Below, in pieces: positions 20,616-31,512 of a stretch of DNA of 64,000 nucleotides. The position numbers and the translations under genes are program-made. The stretch is from an uncultured Rhodobiaceae bacterium. Lineage in GTDB: Bacteria; Pseudomonadota; Alphaproteobacteria; RS24. Position 1 is the first letter of the stretch. Each line of letters starts with the position of its first letter. Where the stretch lies: assembly GCA_937907245.1 (NCBI GenBank), contig CALCUM010000003.1, positions 248,001 through 312,000 on the forward strand, read 5' to 3'. The notes under the pieces were generated by a model that worked only from the letters and a program-made list of their open reading frames with translations, was not told where the DNA came from and ran no database searches.

Positions 20616-22042
20616 TAGATTTTGCCTCCTAGTTTTTCGGCCGTCGCATAGGCCATGGATGAGATGGAGCCTGCGCCCATGAAAATCACAACATCTTCGG
20701 CTTGGATTTCTTTGGCTAAATTATCGGTCAATTTATCATTGGTCTCGACGTGGATAGCGTGGCGGTGGCCATGTGCGCGCAAGCCTTGCACCAATGCGGC
20801 ACTATGAAAGCCATCAATCGGCGCCTCTCCAGCTTCAAACACAGGCGTGACCAAAACCGTATCGGCACCGTTCATGCTGGAGCAAAAGCCTTCGAATAAA
20901 TCTCGTAAGCGGCTATAGCGATGCGGCTGCATAACCGCAATCACACGGCCTTTGCTGACCGCACGTGCGCTTTCCAGAACCGCTTCAATCTCTACAGGAT
21001 GATGGGCGTAATCGTCGAAAAGGCGGATGTTCTTATCGAGCGTGGCAACCGGTGTGAAGCGGCGTTTCACCCCGCCAAACCCGGCCAAGCCTTTGCGAAT
21101 GCTCCCCTCATCACTACCCACTTCTATGGCGGCGGCAATGGCGGCCAAGGCGTTTTGCAAATTATGTTTACCGGCCATTGGCAAAGACAAGTCACGCAAA
21201 TGTTTTTGCGTATCGCTGCGCCGGTCGCGCCATAGCACATCGAAATATTGGGTTAGGCCGTCTTCGCGAATATCGACCGCGCGGACATCGGCTTGCTCGC
21301 CCAGACCATACGTAATCAGGCGGCGGTCGGTCACACGGCCGACGAGGCTTTGCACCTCAGGATGGTCAAGGCACACAATGCCGACCCCGTAAAAAGGAAT
21401 GTTTTGAATATAGCGATCGAAGGCGGCCCGTAAGCCATCGAAGTCGCCGTAATGCTCCAGATGCTCGGGGTCAATATTGGTGACAATGGCAATGGTCGTC
21501 GGCAGGCGTACGAAAGTGCCATCGCTCTCATCGGCCTCTACCACCATCCACTCGCCTTGGCCAAGGCGCGCATTGGTGCCATAGGCATTTATAATGCCAC
21601 CGTTCATTACCGTTGGATCCAGCGAGGCGGCATCGAGAAGAGCTGCCGTTAAAGAGGTGGTGGTGGTTTTGCCATGCGTGCCAGCAATCGTGATGCAAGG
21701 CTTCAGGCGCATCAGCTCAGCCAACATCTCGGCGCGGCGCACAACAGGAATATGGGCGGCCCGCGCAGCTTGCACTTCAGGATTATCGTCAGGCACGGCA
21801 GATGAAATGGTCACGACGCCGGCCTTTTCAACATGGGCGGCTGCGTGGCCCTGCATAATTTTAATGCCCATGGCGGCGAGGCGTTCGGTATTAGCATTGG
21901 AGCCCATATCGCTACCCTGCACCTCATAGCCCATAAGATGCATCACTTCAGCAATGCCGCTCATGCCGATGCCGCCGATACCGACAATATGCACACGGCC
22001 AAAGGGGCGCAGACCCGCAGGTAAAGACATAGGTCTATCCAT
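20615..22042 (-). CDS. murC: UDP-N-acetylmuramate--L-alanine ligase MurC
   Basis: 475 aa Mur ligase adding L-Ala, the first stem-peptide residue, to UDP-MurNAc. The N-terminal UDP-binding loop is HIVGIGGIGMSGIAEV. The P-loop is IAGTHGKTTTTS at about 115-126. The central EADESDGTF and the C-terminal motif DDYAHHPVEIEA typical of MurC follow. The start overlaps the end of murG by 8 nt with AGGAGG upstream; an internal ATG at residue 5 is possible. The stop is coupled to murB. Confidence 0.97.
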   Translation of the reverse strand: MDRPMSLPAGLRPFGRVHIVGIGGIGMSGIAEVMHLMGYEVQGSDMGSNANTERLAAMGIKIMQGHAAAHVEKAGVVTISSAVPDDNPEVQAARAAHIPVVRRAEMLAELMRLKPCITIAGTHGKTTTTSLTAALLDAASLDPTVMNGGIINAYGTNARLGQGEWMVVEADESDGTFVRLPTTIAIVTNIDPEHLEHYGDFDGLRAAFDRYIQNIPFYGVGIVCLDHPEVQSLVGRVTDRRLITYGLGEQADVRAVDIREDGLTQYFDVLWRDRRSDTQKHLRDLSLPMAGKHNLQNALAAIAAAIEVGSDEGSIRKGLAGFGGVKRRFTPVATLDKNIRLFDDYAHHPVEIEAVLESARAVSKGRVIAVMQPHRYSRLRDLFEGFCSSMNGADTVLVTPVFEAGEAPIDGFHSAALVQGLRAHGHRHAIHVETNDKLTDNLAKEIQAEDVVIFMGAGSISSMAYATAEKLGGKI

Positions 22043-23213
22043 GGCTGGCCTCCTGCTGAGCTTGGGTGCTGCTGGAGCTTGGCAGATCGATTTGAACGGG
22101 CATACCAGAAGCGAGGCATTGCGCGTAACGCGTTAAGCGACCGGCTGCATCTAGCTCCCCAAAAGCCGAAGCCTGGCGCGACACGCCACTTAGGGCTTCT
22201 GGGTCATCCATCCATTGGGTCAATATTTCGGCTAAATAGTCTGGCGTGAACTCAGGCTGACGCGTCATTAAAGCCCCGCCCATTTCACATAGCTCTAAGC
22301 CGTTCATCGCTTGGTCTTGGTCTAGCGAGCCGGGTAGCGGCACAAGTAAAGAAGGCGTGCCAAGCGCGGCAAGCTCGGCAACCGTTGAGGCGCCACCACG
22401 TGAAATCACCATATGGGCACGCCGCATACGGGCTGGCAAATCGGGGAAGAATTCGCGCAACTCAGCATGGACAGCTAGCTTTCCATAAGCCTCTAAAGTC
22501 TCTTGCATGTCGGCTTTGCGGACTTGATGAACAATCCGCAGACGATTTTGCAGGCTCTTTGATAGTTTTTCTACCGCTTGGGGTAGCACGGCGGAAAACA
22601 CGCTGGCACCCTGGCTACCACCGAATACCAAAAGCTCGAAAACACCTGATTTACCGGGTTCCATGTAGCTATTTTCGGCCGCATTCAACACCGCGGCCCG
22701 CAAAGGGTTGCCTGTACGGCGCAAGCGCTCAGACGCATTGGCAGGCACTTTTTGGGTCTGACCGTAACTTGTCGCCACCGATGCACCCCAGCGAGCGGCC
22801 AGACGATTGACCCGACCCAGAACAGCATTTTGTTCATGCACCAAAACCGGTAACCCAGACCAAATGGCGGCCATGACAGGCCCAAAAGAGGGGTAGCCTC
22901 CAAAGCCCACAACCACTTTCGGCTTCAACCGACGAACCAAGTATAAAGACGAAAAAATGGATATCATCAAAGTGAGAAAACGAAACGGCAGCGCGATAAT
23001 ACCGCCGTTGAACACGGTGGCGGCCGGTAACTTATGGTGATGCATTTGCGTCAATTGCGGCAGATAAACAAGGCCGCGCGCATCGGTCGCCAGATGCACC
23101 TCATAGCCCGACGCTTTCAATTGCTCGGCCAATACACTGGCGGGGAACATATGCCCCCCTGTGCCGCCAGCCGCGAGCAAAGCAATCGGTTTTTGAGGGG
23201 ATGATTTATTCAT
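22035..23213 (-). CDS. murG: Lipid II synthase MurG
   Basis: 392 aa peripheral membrane GT28 glycosyltransferase that adds GlcNAc to lipid I. The glycine-rich loop LLAAGGTGGHMFPA near the N-terminus, the second G-loop LVFGGSQGASVF and the UDP-sugar motif SRGGASTVAELAALGTPSLLVPLP identify it. It is slightly longer than E. coli MurG because of a polar Ser/Gln-rich C-terminal tail. It overlaps ftsW by 4 nt and murC by 8 nt. Confidence 0.96.
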   Translation of the reverse strand: MNKSSPQKPIALLAAGGTGGHMFPASVLAEQLKASGYEVHLATDARGLVYLPQLTQMHHHKLPAATVFNGGIIALPFRFLTLMISIFSSLYLVRRLKPKVVVGFGGYPSFGPVMAAIWSGLPVLVHEQNAVLGRVNRLAARWGASVATSYGQTQKVPANASERLRRTGNPLRAAVLNAAENSYMEPGKSGVFELLVFGGSQGASVFSAVLPQAVEKLSKSLQNRLRIVHQVRKADMQETLEAYGKLAVHAELREFFPDLPARMRRAHMVISRGGASTVAELAALGTPSLLVPLPGSLDQDQAMNGLELCEMGGALMTRQPEFTPDYLAEILTQWMDDPEALSGVSRQASAFGELDAAGRLTRYAQCLASGMPVQIDLPSSSSTQAQQEASHG

Positions 23214-24385
23214 GTGCGACCTCCCGCAATGAGGTGGATGCCACTTGCTGGCAAAGTGCGAAGGCGCATATCTGAACTGGCCCGACGGCGCATTAACCCC
23301 ACCAACATGCCCATGGTAATAGCTGACGCAAGAAGCGAAGAGCCGCCATAAGAAATGAAAGGCAAGGTCATGCCCTTGGAAGGCATGAGATTAAGATTAA
23401 CTGCCAAATTGATAATCGCTTGCAGACCGAATAAGCAAATAAGCCCAGAAGCGGCCAATTGCACCCAATGCTCACGTTCCTCACGCAAGGCCCAAAGCGC
23501 GCGCCAGACCAAAAAGGCAAAAGTGAAAACAATGAAGCAACCAATAATCAAGCCGCCTTCTTCCGCCGCCACGGCAAACACATAATCGGCATGGGCGTCT
23601 GGCAAGATAGATTTCACGCGGCCATCGCCCGGCCCAACGCCGGTAATGCCGCCCGAGCGAATGGCATCCATGGCTTTATCTACCTGGTAAGTGTCACCCG
23701 TCGATGGGTCGAGGAAACGATCGATACGACTTTGGAAGTAGCCATAAGTTGAATAAACATATGTGCCTGCCAATAGGCCAAGACCTGCCATGGCACCGAT
23801 TAATTTCATTGAGCCACCCGAAAGAAAGAAAAGACACATCCACACCAGACCCAGCAAGATAGTCTGACCAAAGTCTGGCTGCATGGCCAATAGAACGCAG
23901 GTGCCCAGCAATAGCGCCACCGCCAGCCACATATCATAGGCCACGAATTTGGCTCTTTGACGGGCAAATAGCCAAGCGGTAACCACCACGAAAGCAGGTT
24001 TTAAAACTTCTGACGGCTGCACAGACAAGCCACCGATTAACAACCACCGACTGGCACCCTTTACAGTGACGCCGAAAAATAGCGTGGCGATGACGCCGCC
24101 GAGTGCGCCCACCAACAAAAGAAGCGCGAAATATTTAATCGCTTTGGGCGACAGCATCGACACGCCAATAAACACACAGCCCGCCAGCGAAAGGAAAGCG
24201 AATTGCTTATTGGCAAAATAATAAATCGATTTACCGATGGTCTGCGCCACCGCCGGACTGGCCGCAAAGGCCATGAGATACCCAAGACCGATGAGCGCCA
24301 TGACACCTAAGACCATTGGGCGGTCGACGGTCCACCACCACTGCGACAGCGGGCTACGATTGGTGCGAGCGAACATACGGCTCAT
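23210..24385 (-). CDS. ftsW: Peptidoglycan glycosyltransferase FtsW
   Basis: 391 aa SEDS-family polytopic membrane protein (about ten transmembrane helices) that polymerises septal glycan strands with FtsI. Diagnostic segments are VQPSEVLKPAFVVVTAWLFA, GDGRVKSILPDAHADYVFAVAAEEGG (with the conserved SEDS Asp region) and LPFISYGGSSLLAS. Its place between murD and murG is the classic dcw position, which favours FtsW over RodA. It overlaps both neighbours by 4 nt. Confidence 0.95.
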   Translation of the reverse strand: MSRMFARTNRSPLSQWWWTVDRPMVLGVMALIGLGYLMAFAASPAVAQTIGKSIYYFANKQFAFLSLAGCVFIGVSMLSPKAIKYFALLLLVGALGGVIATLFFGVTVKGASRWLLIGGLSVQPSEVLKPAFVVVTAWLFARQRAKFVAYDMWLAVALLLGTCVLLAMQPDFGQTILLGLVWMCLFFLSGGSMKLIGAMAGLGLLAGTYVYSTYGYFQSRIDRFLDPSTGDTYQVDKAMDAIRSGGITGVGPGDGRVKSILPDAHADYVFAVAAEEGGLIIGCFIVFTFAFLVWRALWALREEREHWVQLAASGLICLFGLQAIINLAVNLNLMPSKGMTLPFISYGGSSLLASAITMGMLVGLMRRRASSDMRLRTLPASGIHLIAGGRT

Positions 24386-25779
24386 GCGGCACCCCCTGCT
24401 TCTTGCGCGCTCACCCAGCTAGCCACAGCGGCTTGAAAGGCGACCCCGCGCGCTTCGAAATCTTCGAACTGGTCAAAGGACGCGCAGGCCGGCGATAGTA
24501 AAATTGTGGCATGGGCAAGGGCATCGGCTTGCGCTTGATTGGCTGCTTGGGTAAGCGCCTTATCCATCGTGTACGATATCTCAACCGGTATTTTTCCAGA
24601 CAAACTTTGAGCAAACCCATCCGCCGCTTCGCCGATGAGGAAGGCCGCGCGGACATTGCTGAATTGGGTTTCCAAACTCGAGAGGCCGCCCGCTTTGGCG
24701 ACGCCACCTGCAATCCAATAAATATTATCAAAGGCTGCCAAAGCATGGCGTGTCGCCTCGGCGTTGGTGGCTTTGCTGTCGTTCACAAAAGTTAGGGCCC
24801 CATGGCGCGCGATCGGTTGCAAGCGATGCGACATGCCAGCAAAGCTCTTAAAACTGGCAGCCATGACATCGGCGCTTATTCCCAAGCCCAATCCAATAGC
24901 CATTGCAGCAGCTGCGTTCTGCCCATTGTGGGCGCCGCGCAAGGCAAGGCAATCTTGCAAAACCACAGGCTCGGCTTGACCATAGTGCAAGCTGGCATCG
25001 GCAAAATATATATCGCCTTGCGTGTGCGTGCTGGAAATCGTAATGCATTTTTCGTGCGGGTGACGCTCAAACATTTCGCGGCTTGGCGCATCATCCATGC
25101 CAATAACGCGAAGCGATTGGCATTTATCATTCTCAAAAAGAGCTTCTTTGGCCCGCGCATAGCCCGCCATATCGCCATGCCTATCGAGGTGGTCTGGCGT
25201 TAGGTTTAACATCACACCCATATCGCAATGCAACCGGCGGTTAAGGTCGAGCTGGTAGGAAGATAACTCTAGGACATAAATTGTGTTTGGCGCCGCCGCG
25301 TCTGGCAGCGGCAATTGCAGAACTGGCGTGCCGATATTGCCGCCCATATGAACAGGCAGGCCAGCCGTTTGCAGCATGTGAGTAACCAGCGCCGTGGTCG
25401 TCGATTTTCCATTGGTGCCCGTAATGCCGATGAGCGTCGCCTTATCGCGCAGACCCGACGCCTCAAGCGCCATGGAGAATAAATCCATATCGCCCAAAAC
25501 AGCACAAGCCACAGCCTTTGCCGCCGCCACAACTGGGTGCGGGGCCGGATGGGTAAGCGGCACGCCAGGGCTTACAATTAATTGGGCAGGGCTGCCAAAA
25601 TCATCGGTTAAATTTCGCAAAACGGCCCCGAGTTTTTCAGCCTGCTGACGCGGCTCCGCGCGATCATCCCATGCCACAACTTGATTTCCCGCAGCCACTA
25701 GCGACGCCACACAAGCCAAGCCTGAGCGGCCCAGTCCGAAGACGGCGGTTTCACCAGTGAGTTTGGGAAGCTGCATCAT
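24382..25779 (-). CDS. murD: UDP-N-acetylmuramoylalanine--D-glutamate ligase MurD
   Basis: 465 aa Mur ligase adding D-Glu. The N-terminal Rossmann loop is VFGLGRSGLACVASL. The P-loop is IGITGTNGKSTTTALVTHML, followed by LELSSYQLD and the C-terminal FVNDSKATNAEATRHAL motif typical of MurD. The first two codons are both ATG, so the exact start is ambiguous by one residue. It lies 5 nt after mraY and overlaps ftsW by 4 nt. Confidence 0.96.
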   Translation of the reverse strand: MMQLPKLTGETAVFGLGRSGLACVASLVAAGNQVVAWDDRAEPRQQAEKLGAVLRNLTDDFGSPAQLIVSPGVPLTHPAPHPVVAAAKAVACAVLGDMDLFSMALEASGLRDKATLIGITGTNGKSTTTALVTHMLQTAGLPVHMGGNIGTPVLQLPLPDAAAPNTIYVLELSSYQLDLNRRLHCDMGVMLNLTPDHLDRHGDMAGYARAKEALFENDKCQSLRVIGMDDAPSREMFERHPHEKCITISSTHTQGDIYFADASLHYGQAEPVVLQDCLALRGAHNGQNAAAAMAIGLGLGISADVMAASFKSFAGMSHRLQPIARHGALTFVNDSKATNAEATRHALAAFDNIYWIAGGVAKAGGLSSLETQFSNVRAAFLIGEAADGFAQSLSGKIPVEISYTMDKALTQAANQAQADALAHATILLSPACASFDQFEDFEARGVAFQAAVASWVSAQEAGGAA

Positions 25780-25784
25780 AGACC

Positions 25785-26876
25785 CTACCTCAGCTTCAAC
25801 GTAGCCAGCCCAACGAGGGCAAGGATGACGGAAATAATCCAGAAGCGAATGACAATTGTCGGCTCTGCCCAGCCGCGTTGCTCAAAATGATGATGCAAAG
25901 GCGCCATGGCGAACACACGCTTGCCGGTTAGTTTGAACGAAGCCACTTGCACAATCACCGAGACAGCTTCCAACACAAACAAGCCGCCGATAATGGCCAG
26001 AACCAGTTCGTGTTTGGTAGCCACGGCGATAGACCCAAGCGCGCCGCCCAAAGCCAGCGAGCCCGTATCGCCCATGAAAACGGCGGCCGGCGGCGCATTA
26101 TACCAAAGAAAGCCTAAGCCTGAGCCGATGAGCGCGGCGCAAAATACCGCCAGCTCGCCCGTGCCAGGCACGTAGTGGACTTGCAGGTAATTCGCAAAAA
26201 TCGCATTCCCGACCAGATAAGCGATAAAGCCAAAACTGGCCGCCGCAATCATCGTTGGCACAATTGCTAAACCGTCTAGGCCATCGGTAAGATTGACTGA
26301 GTTCGAGGCACCAACAATCACAATCAGGCCCGCAAAAAGATAGAGCGGAAGGCCGAAGGGCAAAAGCACATCTTTAAAGAAGGGAATGGCGTAACTGGTC
26401 GCCAGGGGCTCCGGCAAATAATGGCTAATGGCCAGAACCGTACAAATAGCAATAATCGATTCAAATATTAATTTCAAACGACCCGGCACGCCGGCGCTAG
26501 ATCCGCCGCGCAGTTTTAAATAATCATCGGCAAAACCAATAATGCCAAAGCCCGTTGTGGTCAGCAGCACAATCCACAAAAATGGATTGGTTAAATTTCC
26601 CCAAATCAAAGTTGACCCTAAAGCGCCCAATAAGATAAGCAAACCGCCCATGGTTGGGGTTCCGATTTTAGTTACCAAATGCGATTGCGGGCCATCTTCG
26701 CGTATCGGCTGACCTTTGCCTTGACGCGCGCGCAGCGCACCAATGACCCATGGGCCCAGCAAGAAGGTGATGAGCAAAGAGGTCATTACCGCGCCACCCG
26801 CCCGAAACGTAATGTAATTGAACAGATTAGCGCCAGGCACTTGTTCGTTAAACTGGAGCATGAATTCATAGAGCAT
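25785..26876 (-). CDS. mraY: Phospho-N-acetylmuramoyl-pentapeptide transferase MraY
   Basis: 363 aa integral membrane enzyme with about ten helices that transfers phospho-MurNAc-pentapeptide to undecaprenyl phosphate, forming lipid I. Motifs [21 protein letters not shown] (catalytic Asp pair), [24 protein letters not shown] and [12 protein letters not shown] are all intact. Start ATG overlaps the murF stop in TAATG. Length matches the family. Confidence 0.97.
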   Translation of the reverse strand: MLYEFMLQFNEQVPGANLFNYITFRAGGAVMTSLLITFLLGPWVIGALRARQGKGQPIREDGPQSHLVTKIGTPTMGGLLILLGALGSTLIWGNLTNPFLWIVLLTTTGFGIIGFADDYLKLRGGSSAGVPGRLKLIFESIIAICTVLAISHYLPEPLATSYAIPFFKDVLLPFGLPLYLFAGLIVIVGASNSVNLTDGLDGLAIVPTMIAAASFGFIAYLVGNAIFANYLQVHYVPGTGELAVFCAALIGSGLGFLWYNAPPAAVFMGDTGSLALGGALGSIAVATKHELVLAIIGGLFVLEAVSVIVQVASFKLTGKRVFAMAPLHHHFEQRGWAEPTIVIRFWIISVILALVGLATLKLR

Positions 26877-28318
26877 TATCCGACCCTCGCCTGTTTTATC
26901 TGTGCCGCAGAACTTGCCAGCAAGGCGTCGACCACTTTTCCCATACCACTGGAATTGGAGCCCTTCACCATCACCACATCATTGGCGCGTAAATCTCGGT
27001 GTAAAATTTCCATAATTTCGTCTGTCGTGCCGACATGCGGCCCCGTGCGGCCTGGCGGCAGATGATTGTGCAAATGCACCATCAAATCTCCACAGGTCAG
27101 CACCAAATCAATATCGGCTTGCTCGATGTTTTCTGCCAAGCTCGCGTGCAGGGCTGGTGCGTCTTTGCCCAGCTCGGCCATATCGCCCAAGACGGCAACG
27201 CGGCGACCACGGCCCAGACGTGGCGCCAGACCCAAAGTATTTAAAGCTGCCGCCATCGACGTTGGATTGGCGTTATAACTCTCGTCGATGAGGGTTATTT
27301 GAGCCTCGGCATCGCCGATAGCATAACGCCGACCGCGCCCCGATAGGCCTTCATTGTCTGCCAGCGACAAAGCCGCCAGGGCTAAATCAGCCCCTGCATT
27401 TTGTACCGCCGCCAAAACAGCCAGACTGTTGGCGACATGGTGCGCGCCGGGTGTGCCAATTTTATAAATCACTTCTTGTCCCAGAATATGAGCGGTCACA
27501 CAGCTGCAGGCTTCGTGCAATTTCACTTGCGCTGTAAAGGCTTGCGCTTGCGCGTTACCCTCGGCAGAGAAATCCATGATGCGGGCCTGGCTCGCGCCTT
27601 GTTTCAACTCGTCATAATACGCATTATCGCGAGGCAAAATAGCGACCCCGCCTTCGACCAAACCACTGAATATCTCGGCCTTGGCGCGCGCCAGAGCTGT
27701 CATGTTATCGAAGTTTTCAATATGCGCCGTGCCAATGGTTGTGACGATGGCGCACTGCGGGCGCACCATATCCACCAAATCTGTTAGCTCGCCAGCGTGG
27801 TTCATGCCCAGTTCAAACACCGCAAAATCAGCCTCGGCCGATAGCCGTGCCAGACTGAGAGGCACACCAATATGATTGTTGAACGAACGCTCGGACGCAT
27901 GCACAGAGCCGCTTTTTGCCAGCGCTGCAGACAGTGTTTCTTTGACGCTGGTTTTACCGACACTGCCCGTTACCGCAATAATATGGGCTTGGCTGCGCTC
28001 GCGAGCCGCACGGCCCAAAGCCTCTAGCGCCGCCAACACATCCGACACGGGTAGCAAAACCGCTTTGGCTGGCAAACTCTCGCTGGCAAAGTCTGGCCGC
28101 ACAAAAGCTGCCGCGGCGCCAGCTTCAAAAGCCGCCTCGACATACGCATGCCCATCGACATGCTCTCCCGGCAGAGCCACGAAAATATCACCTGGCTTCA
28201 AATCACGCGTGTCTATACTCACGCCATTGGCCACCCAATCGGTCGGCACGTCTTGGCCAACCAGATGCGTTGCCACTGCCGCTATCACTTGCGAGCCCTT
28301 CCAGAGAGGATTAGCCAT
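26876..28318 (-). CDS. murF: UDP-MurNAc-tripeptide--D-alanyl-D-alanine ligase MurF
   Basis: 480 aa Mur ligase that adds the D-Ala-D-Ala dipeptide supplied by DdlB. The N-terminal MurF/HPr-kinase-like domain ([19 protein letters not shown]), P-loop [15 protein letters not shown], and [10 protein letters not shown] and [15 protein letters not shown] segments identify MurF rather than MurE. AAAGGGGG precedes the start, which overlaps murE by 8 nt. It is coupled to mraY downstream. Confidence 0.97.
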   Translation of the reverse strand: MANPLWKGSQVIAAVATHLVGQDVPTDWVANGVSIDTRDLKPGDIFVALPGEHVDGHAYVEAAFEAGAAAAFVRPDFASESLPAKAVLLPVSDVLAALEALGRAARERSQAHIIAVTGSVGKTSVKETLSAALAKSGSVHASERSFNNHIGVPLSLARLSAEADFAVFELGMNHAGELTDLVDMVRPQCAIVTTIGTAHIENFDNMTALARAKAEIFSGLVEGGVAILPRDNAYYDELKQGASQARIMDFSAEGNAQAQAFTAQVKLHEACSCVTAHILGQEVIYKIGTPGAHHVANSLAVLAAVQNAGADLALAALSLADNEGLSGRGRRYAIGDAEAQITLIDESYNANPTSMAAALNTLGLAPRLGRGRRVAVLGDMAELGKDAPALHASLAENIEQADIDLVLTCGDLMVHLHNHLPPGRTGPHVGTTDEIMEILHRDLRANDVVMVKGSNSSGMGKVVDALLASSAAQIKQARVG

Positions 28319-29789
28319 GCTGGCCCCCTTTCGCAGAAAGATAGGATTGCGCCACTATGGCATCGTCAAACGGCAAAATTGTGTCGCCGATAATCTGACC
28401 GCTCTCATGGCCTTTGCCAGCCAGCAGAACAATATCATCGCTTTGCGCGGCGTTAATAATGGCACCAATGGCTTCGCCGCGATCGCCAATTTCTTGGGCT
28501 TTGGGGCAAGCGGCAAGAATGGCGGCACGAATGCTCGCGGCTTTTTCTTGGCGCGGGTTATCATCGGTCACGAAAATGCTATCCGCTTTGGCGGCAGCAA
28601 CCTTGCCCATTTCTGGGCGCTTGCCAGCATCGCGATTTCCACCACACCCAAACAACACCGAAAGATTACCAGACGCCGGAAGATGGCCGCGCAAGGCGTC
28701 CAGAGCCTTGTCGAGCGCATCGGGCGTGTGAGCATAATCGACGTAAACACTGGCGCCATTTTGCGAGCGTCCAACAAATTGCATACGGCCACGCGGCGCT
28801 TGCAAATGCGCGCAGGCCGAGAATAATTCTTTGTCTTGCAGGCCAAAGGCTTGCGCCATGCCCAAAGCTAACGCCAGGTTCTCGGTTTGAAAATCTCCAA
28901 TAAGCGGAACCGCAAGGCTTTGCGACTGGCCGTTCAAGGTAACCTCGATCTGTAAGCCCGTGGCCGTGCGCGCCTCGACTTGGACAAAAACACTATCCTC
29001 GGGGCGACCGACCATCACAGGGCTACGACCATAAGTTTCGCACACAGCCTGCAAGCGTTGACCAGAGACATGACTGCCCACAATCACAGCCGTGCCGGTC
29101 TCGCTCAGCAACTCCGTGAACAAACGTTGCTTGGCCGCTTCATAGGCTTCCGGCGTATCATGATAATCCAAATGATCGCGCGATAGATTGGTAAATCCCG
29201 CCACTTCGACCCGCACGCCATCCATACGATGCTGCGCCAAGCCATGACTGGAAGCCTCCATCGCCAAATGCGTGACGCCATGCGCGCTCAAATCTCGTAA
29301 GGCCGCATGCAAGCGAACGGGGTCTGGGGTTGTGTGTTGCAAGGGCTCAAAATAACCATCCGCTTCCACCCCCAGAGTACCCATGGCCGCAACCTTATGG
29401 CCTTGGGCGGCAAGAAGTTGGCGCAAGAAACTGACCGTCGAGGTTTTACCATTAGTGCCGGTAATGCAGCCAATATGGGCGGGTTGAAATTCAAAGAAAC
29501 GGGCGGCCATATGGGCCAAATCACGATGTGGATTATCACTCGTTACGAAAGCCACATCTGCGTGCAAGGGTTGGGCCAGCAAAGGCTCGCTGGCCAATAC
29601 CGCCGTCGCCCCATTTTCAATCGCTTGGCTGATGAACGCCTGACCATCGACTTTTGTGCCCGGCAGCGCGGCAAATAAATATCCCGGCTGCACCGTGCGG
29701 CTATCGGCGCTGAGGCCGCGCACGTCTGGTGAGGGCACGCCACCTTTGCCAGTTAGGTTTGAGTTGCGGCTTAATTCATCGAGGCGCAT
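28311..29789 (-). CDS. murE: UDP-MurNAc-L-Ala-D-Glu--meso-diaminopimelate ligase MurE
   Basis: 492 aa Mur ligase adding the third stem residue. SADSRTVQPGYLFAALPG and P-loop CITGTNGKTSTVSFLRQ are followed by MEASSHGLAQHRMDGV and VDYAHTPDALDKAL. The DNPR motif (FVTDDNPRQEKA) is the family signature for meso-diaminopimelate instead of lysine, as expected for a Gram-negative wall. GAGGAGG lies before the ATG, and the start overlaps the ftsI end by 14 nt. Confidence 0.97.
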   Translation of the reverse strand: MRLDELSRNSNLTGKGGVPSPDVRGLSADSRTVQPGYLFAALPGTKVDGQAFISQAIENGATAVLASEPLLAQPLHADVAFVTSDNPHRDLAHMAARFFEFQPAHIGCITGTNGKTSTVSFLRQLLAAQGHKVAAMGTLGVEADGYFEPLQHTTPDPVRLHAALRDLSAHGVTHLAMEASSHGLAQHRMDGVRVEVAGFTNLSRDHLDYHDTPEAYEAAKQRLFTELLSETGTAVIVGSHVSGQRLQAVCETYGRSPVMVGRPEDSVFVQVEARTATGLQIEVTLNGQSQSLAVPLIGDFQTENLALALGMAQAFGLQDKELFSACAHLQAPRGRMQFVGRSQNGASVYVDYAHTPDALDKALDALRGHLPASGNLSVLFGCGGNRDAGKRPEMGKVAAAKADSIFVTDDNPRQEKAASIRAAILAACPKAQEIGDRGEAIGAIINAAQSDDIVLLAGKGHESGQIIGDTILPFDDAIVAQSYLSAKGGQHG

Positions 29790-31512
29790 AAGCCACCTCC
29801 TCGACAGATTGATGTGTCGGTTTCACAGCCGCTTGCTCTGCAGGAACTTCGGCACGCGGCAAGACACCCAAAAGACTGGCCGTGCGACGCACAATCTCGC
29901 CCGCCGCTGGTGCCGCATTCCAACCAGCTGAATTGAGCCCATAAGTTTCCGCATGACCTTGCGGCTCATCCAGCATGACCAGCATCGCGTAGCGTGGCGC
30001 GCGAGCTGGAAATGCGCCTAAAAACGAAGTCCTTAAGGCCTCTTTATTATACCCGCCCACGATGTGCTTTTCGGCTGTACCGGTTTTGCCCAAAATTTGA
30101 TACCCAGGCACCTCGGCTTGGCGCGCCGTGCCATGGGTCACGACCGAGCGCATCATCCGGCGCAACGAGCGGCTGGTTTCCGCCGCGATAATTCGCTGGC
30201 CCACTGGCAGGCCAACTTTGCGCAAGCTCGGCTCGTACAGAACACCGCCATTGACCATCGCCGCGCCTGCCATAACAGCAGCGAGGGGCGAGACCGAAAA
30301 ACTGTAACCAAAGGAAGACGTCGCGCGCTCAATGTCCGTCCAACGGGTTGGCACGATAGGCTCGGCACTTTCAAGCAACTCGAAAGGCACAGAGTCTAAG
30401 AAACCAAGTTTGCCAAAAAATTCGTAATGCACATCTGCCGGTACCCGCATAGCCATTTGAACGGCACCAATATTCGACGAGTGAATGATAACCTCATCTA
30501 TCGATAAAATGCGCTCTTGGCCATGGTCATCTTCAAAGACCTTGCGGCCAACTTTTATCGGCTCGCGGGTGTCAAAGCCCTCGTCCTCCGCCACTAGACC
30601 TGTGTCTAAGGCCATGGCTGCCGTGAATACTTTGAAAATAGAACCGAGCTCATAAACGCCCGAAGTCATCCGATTGAAATGCGGTTCGCGGCCCTGCGCC
30701 ATTGCGTCATTGGCATCAAAATCAGGCAGCGACACCAATGAGATAACTTCGCCCGAATGCACATCCACCATAATGGCGCCTGCCGCTTTGGCTTGATATT
30801 TGACCATCGCTTCTTGTAAAACGTCACGCACATTATGTTGCACGCGCACGTCTAGGCTGCTTTCAAACACGCCTTCAAAACCCTCGTCTTCGATCAACCG
30901 ATCGAGATATAACTCGAGCCCTAAAAGGCCGCGCATGTCGGAGCTGGTGAACCCAACGCTATGGGCCATCACATGACCCGTCGGATAGACCCGACTGCTA
31001 GCGCGGGTCAGTTTCAAGGCCGGATCGCCAAAAGCCAAAGTGGCTTGCTTCTGGGCTGGCGTAAGGCCTGTTTCCAATTCAACATAGCGATCTTTACCCG
31101 ACATCAAACGCGCGGCACGAGCTTGGTTTAAGTCAGGCAAAATCTGTTTCAAGCGCGCCGCCATTTGCGGGCCATCGTCAATCATCGCAACATCTGCGCC
31201 CAGCGTTACGGTAGAGATTTGCGTCGCCAAGACCACGCCATTGCGATCTAAAATAGTGGGGCGCACCATTTGTTTTTGTTTCTGCGCGCCAGCCTGCCAC
31301 GCGGGCTGGTTTTCCAAAACCGTGAGCTGCACCAAGCGCCCAGCTAAAACACCAAACACGATGACGAAGCAGGTAAGCGCCAAACGCAAGCGATTGCGGG
31401 TCACCTCGACGGCATGCTCGGACAAATCTCCTGGACCACCGCTCAAGCGTCCGCCCAAGACGGCCGCCCAATCGCGCCCTGCCGCAACGACGGGAAGTTT
31501 AGCGCGGCTCAT
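29776..31512 (-). CDS. ftsI: Septal peptidoglycan transpeptidase FtsI (PBP3)
   Basis: About 578 aa class B penicillin-binding protein that cross-links septal wall with FtsW. It has one N-terminal transmembrane anchor (LALTCFVIVFGVLAGRLVQL), a pedestal domain with RPTILDRNGVVLA, and a transpeptidase domain. The active site is SIFK (about 291-294), SSN (HSSNIGAV) and KTGT (LGKTGTAEK). The ATG at 31512 has GGGAGG 6 nt upstream and is preferred to the ATG at 31527. It overlaps ftsL by 14 nt. Confidence 0.96.
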   Translation of the reverse strand: MSRAKLPVVAAGRDWAAVLGGRLSGGPGDLSEHAVEVTRNRLRLALTCFVIVFGVLAGRLVQLTVLENQPAWQAGAQKQKQMVRPTILDRNGVVLATQISTVTLGADVAMIDDGPQMAARLKQILPDLNQARAARLMSGKDRYVELETGLTPAQKQATLAFGDPALKLTRASSRVYPTGHVMAHSVGFTSSDMRGLLGLELYLDRLIEDEGFEGVFESSLDVRVQHNVRDVLQEAMVKYQAKAAGAIMVDVHSGEVISLVSLPDFDANDAMAQGREPHFNRMTSGVYELGSIFKVFTAAMALDTGLVAEDEGFDTREPIKVGRKVFEDDHGQERILSIDEVIIHSSNIGAVQMAMRVPADVHYEFFGKLGFLDSVPFELLESAEPIVPTRWTDIERATSSFGYSFSVSPLAAVMAGAAMVNGGVLYEPSLRKVGLPVGQRIIAAETSRSLRRMMRSVVTHGTARQAEVPGYQILGKTGTAEKHIVGGYNKEALRTSFLGAFPARAPRYAMLVMLDEPQGHAETYGLNSAGWNAAPAAGEIVRRTASLLGVLPRAEVPAEQAAVKPTHQSVEEVAYAPR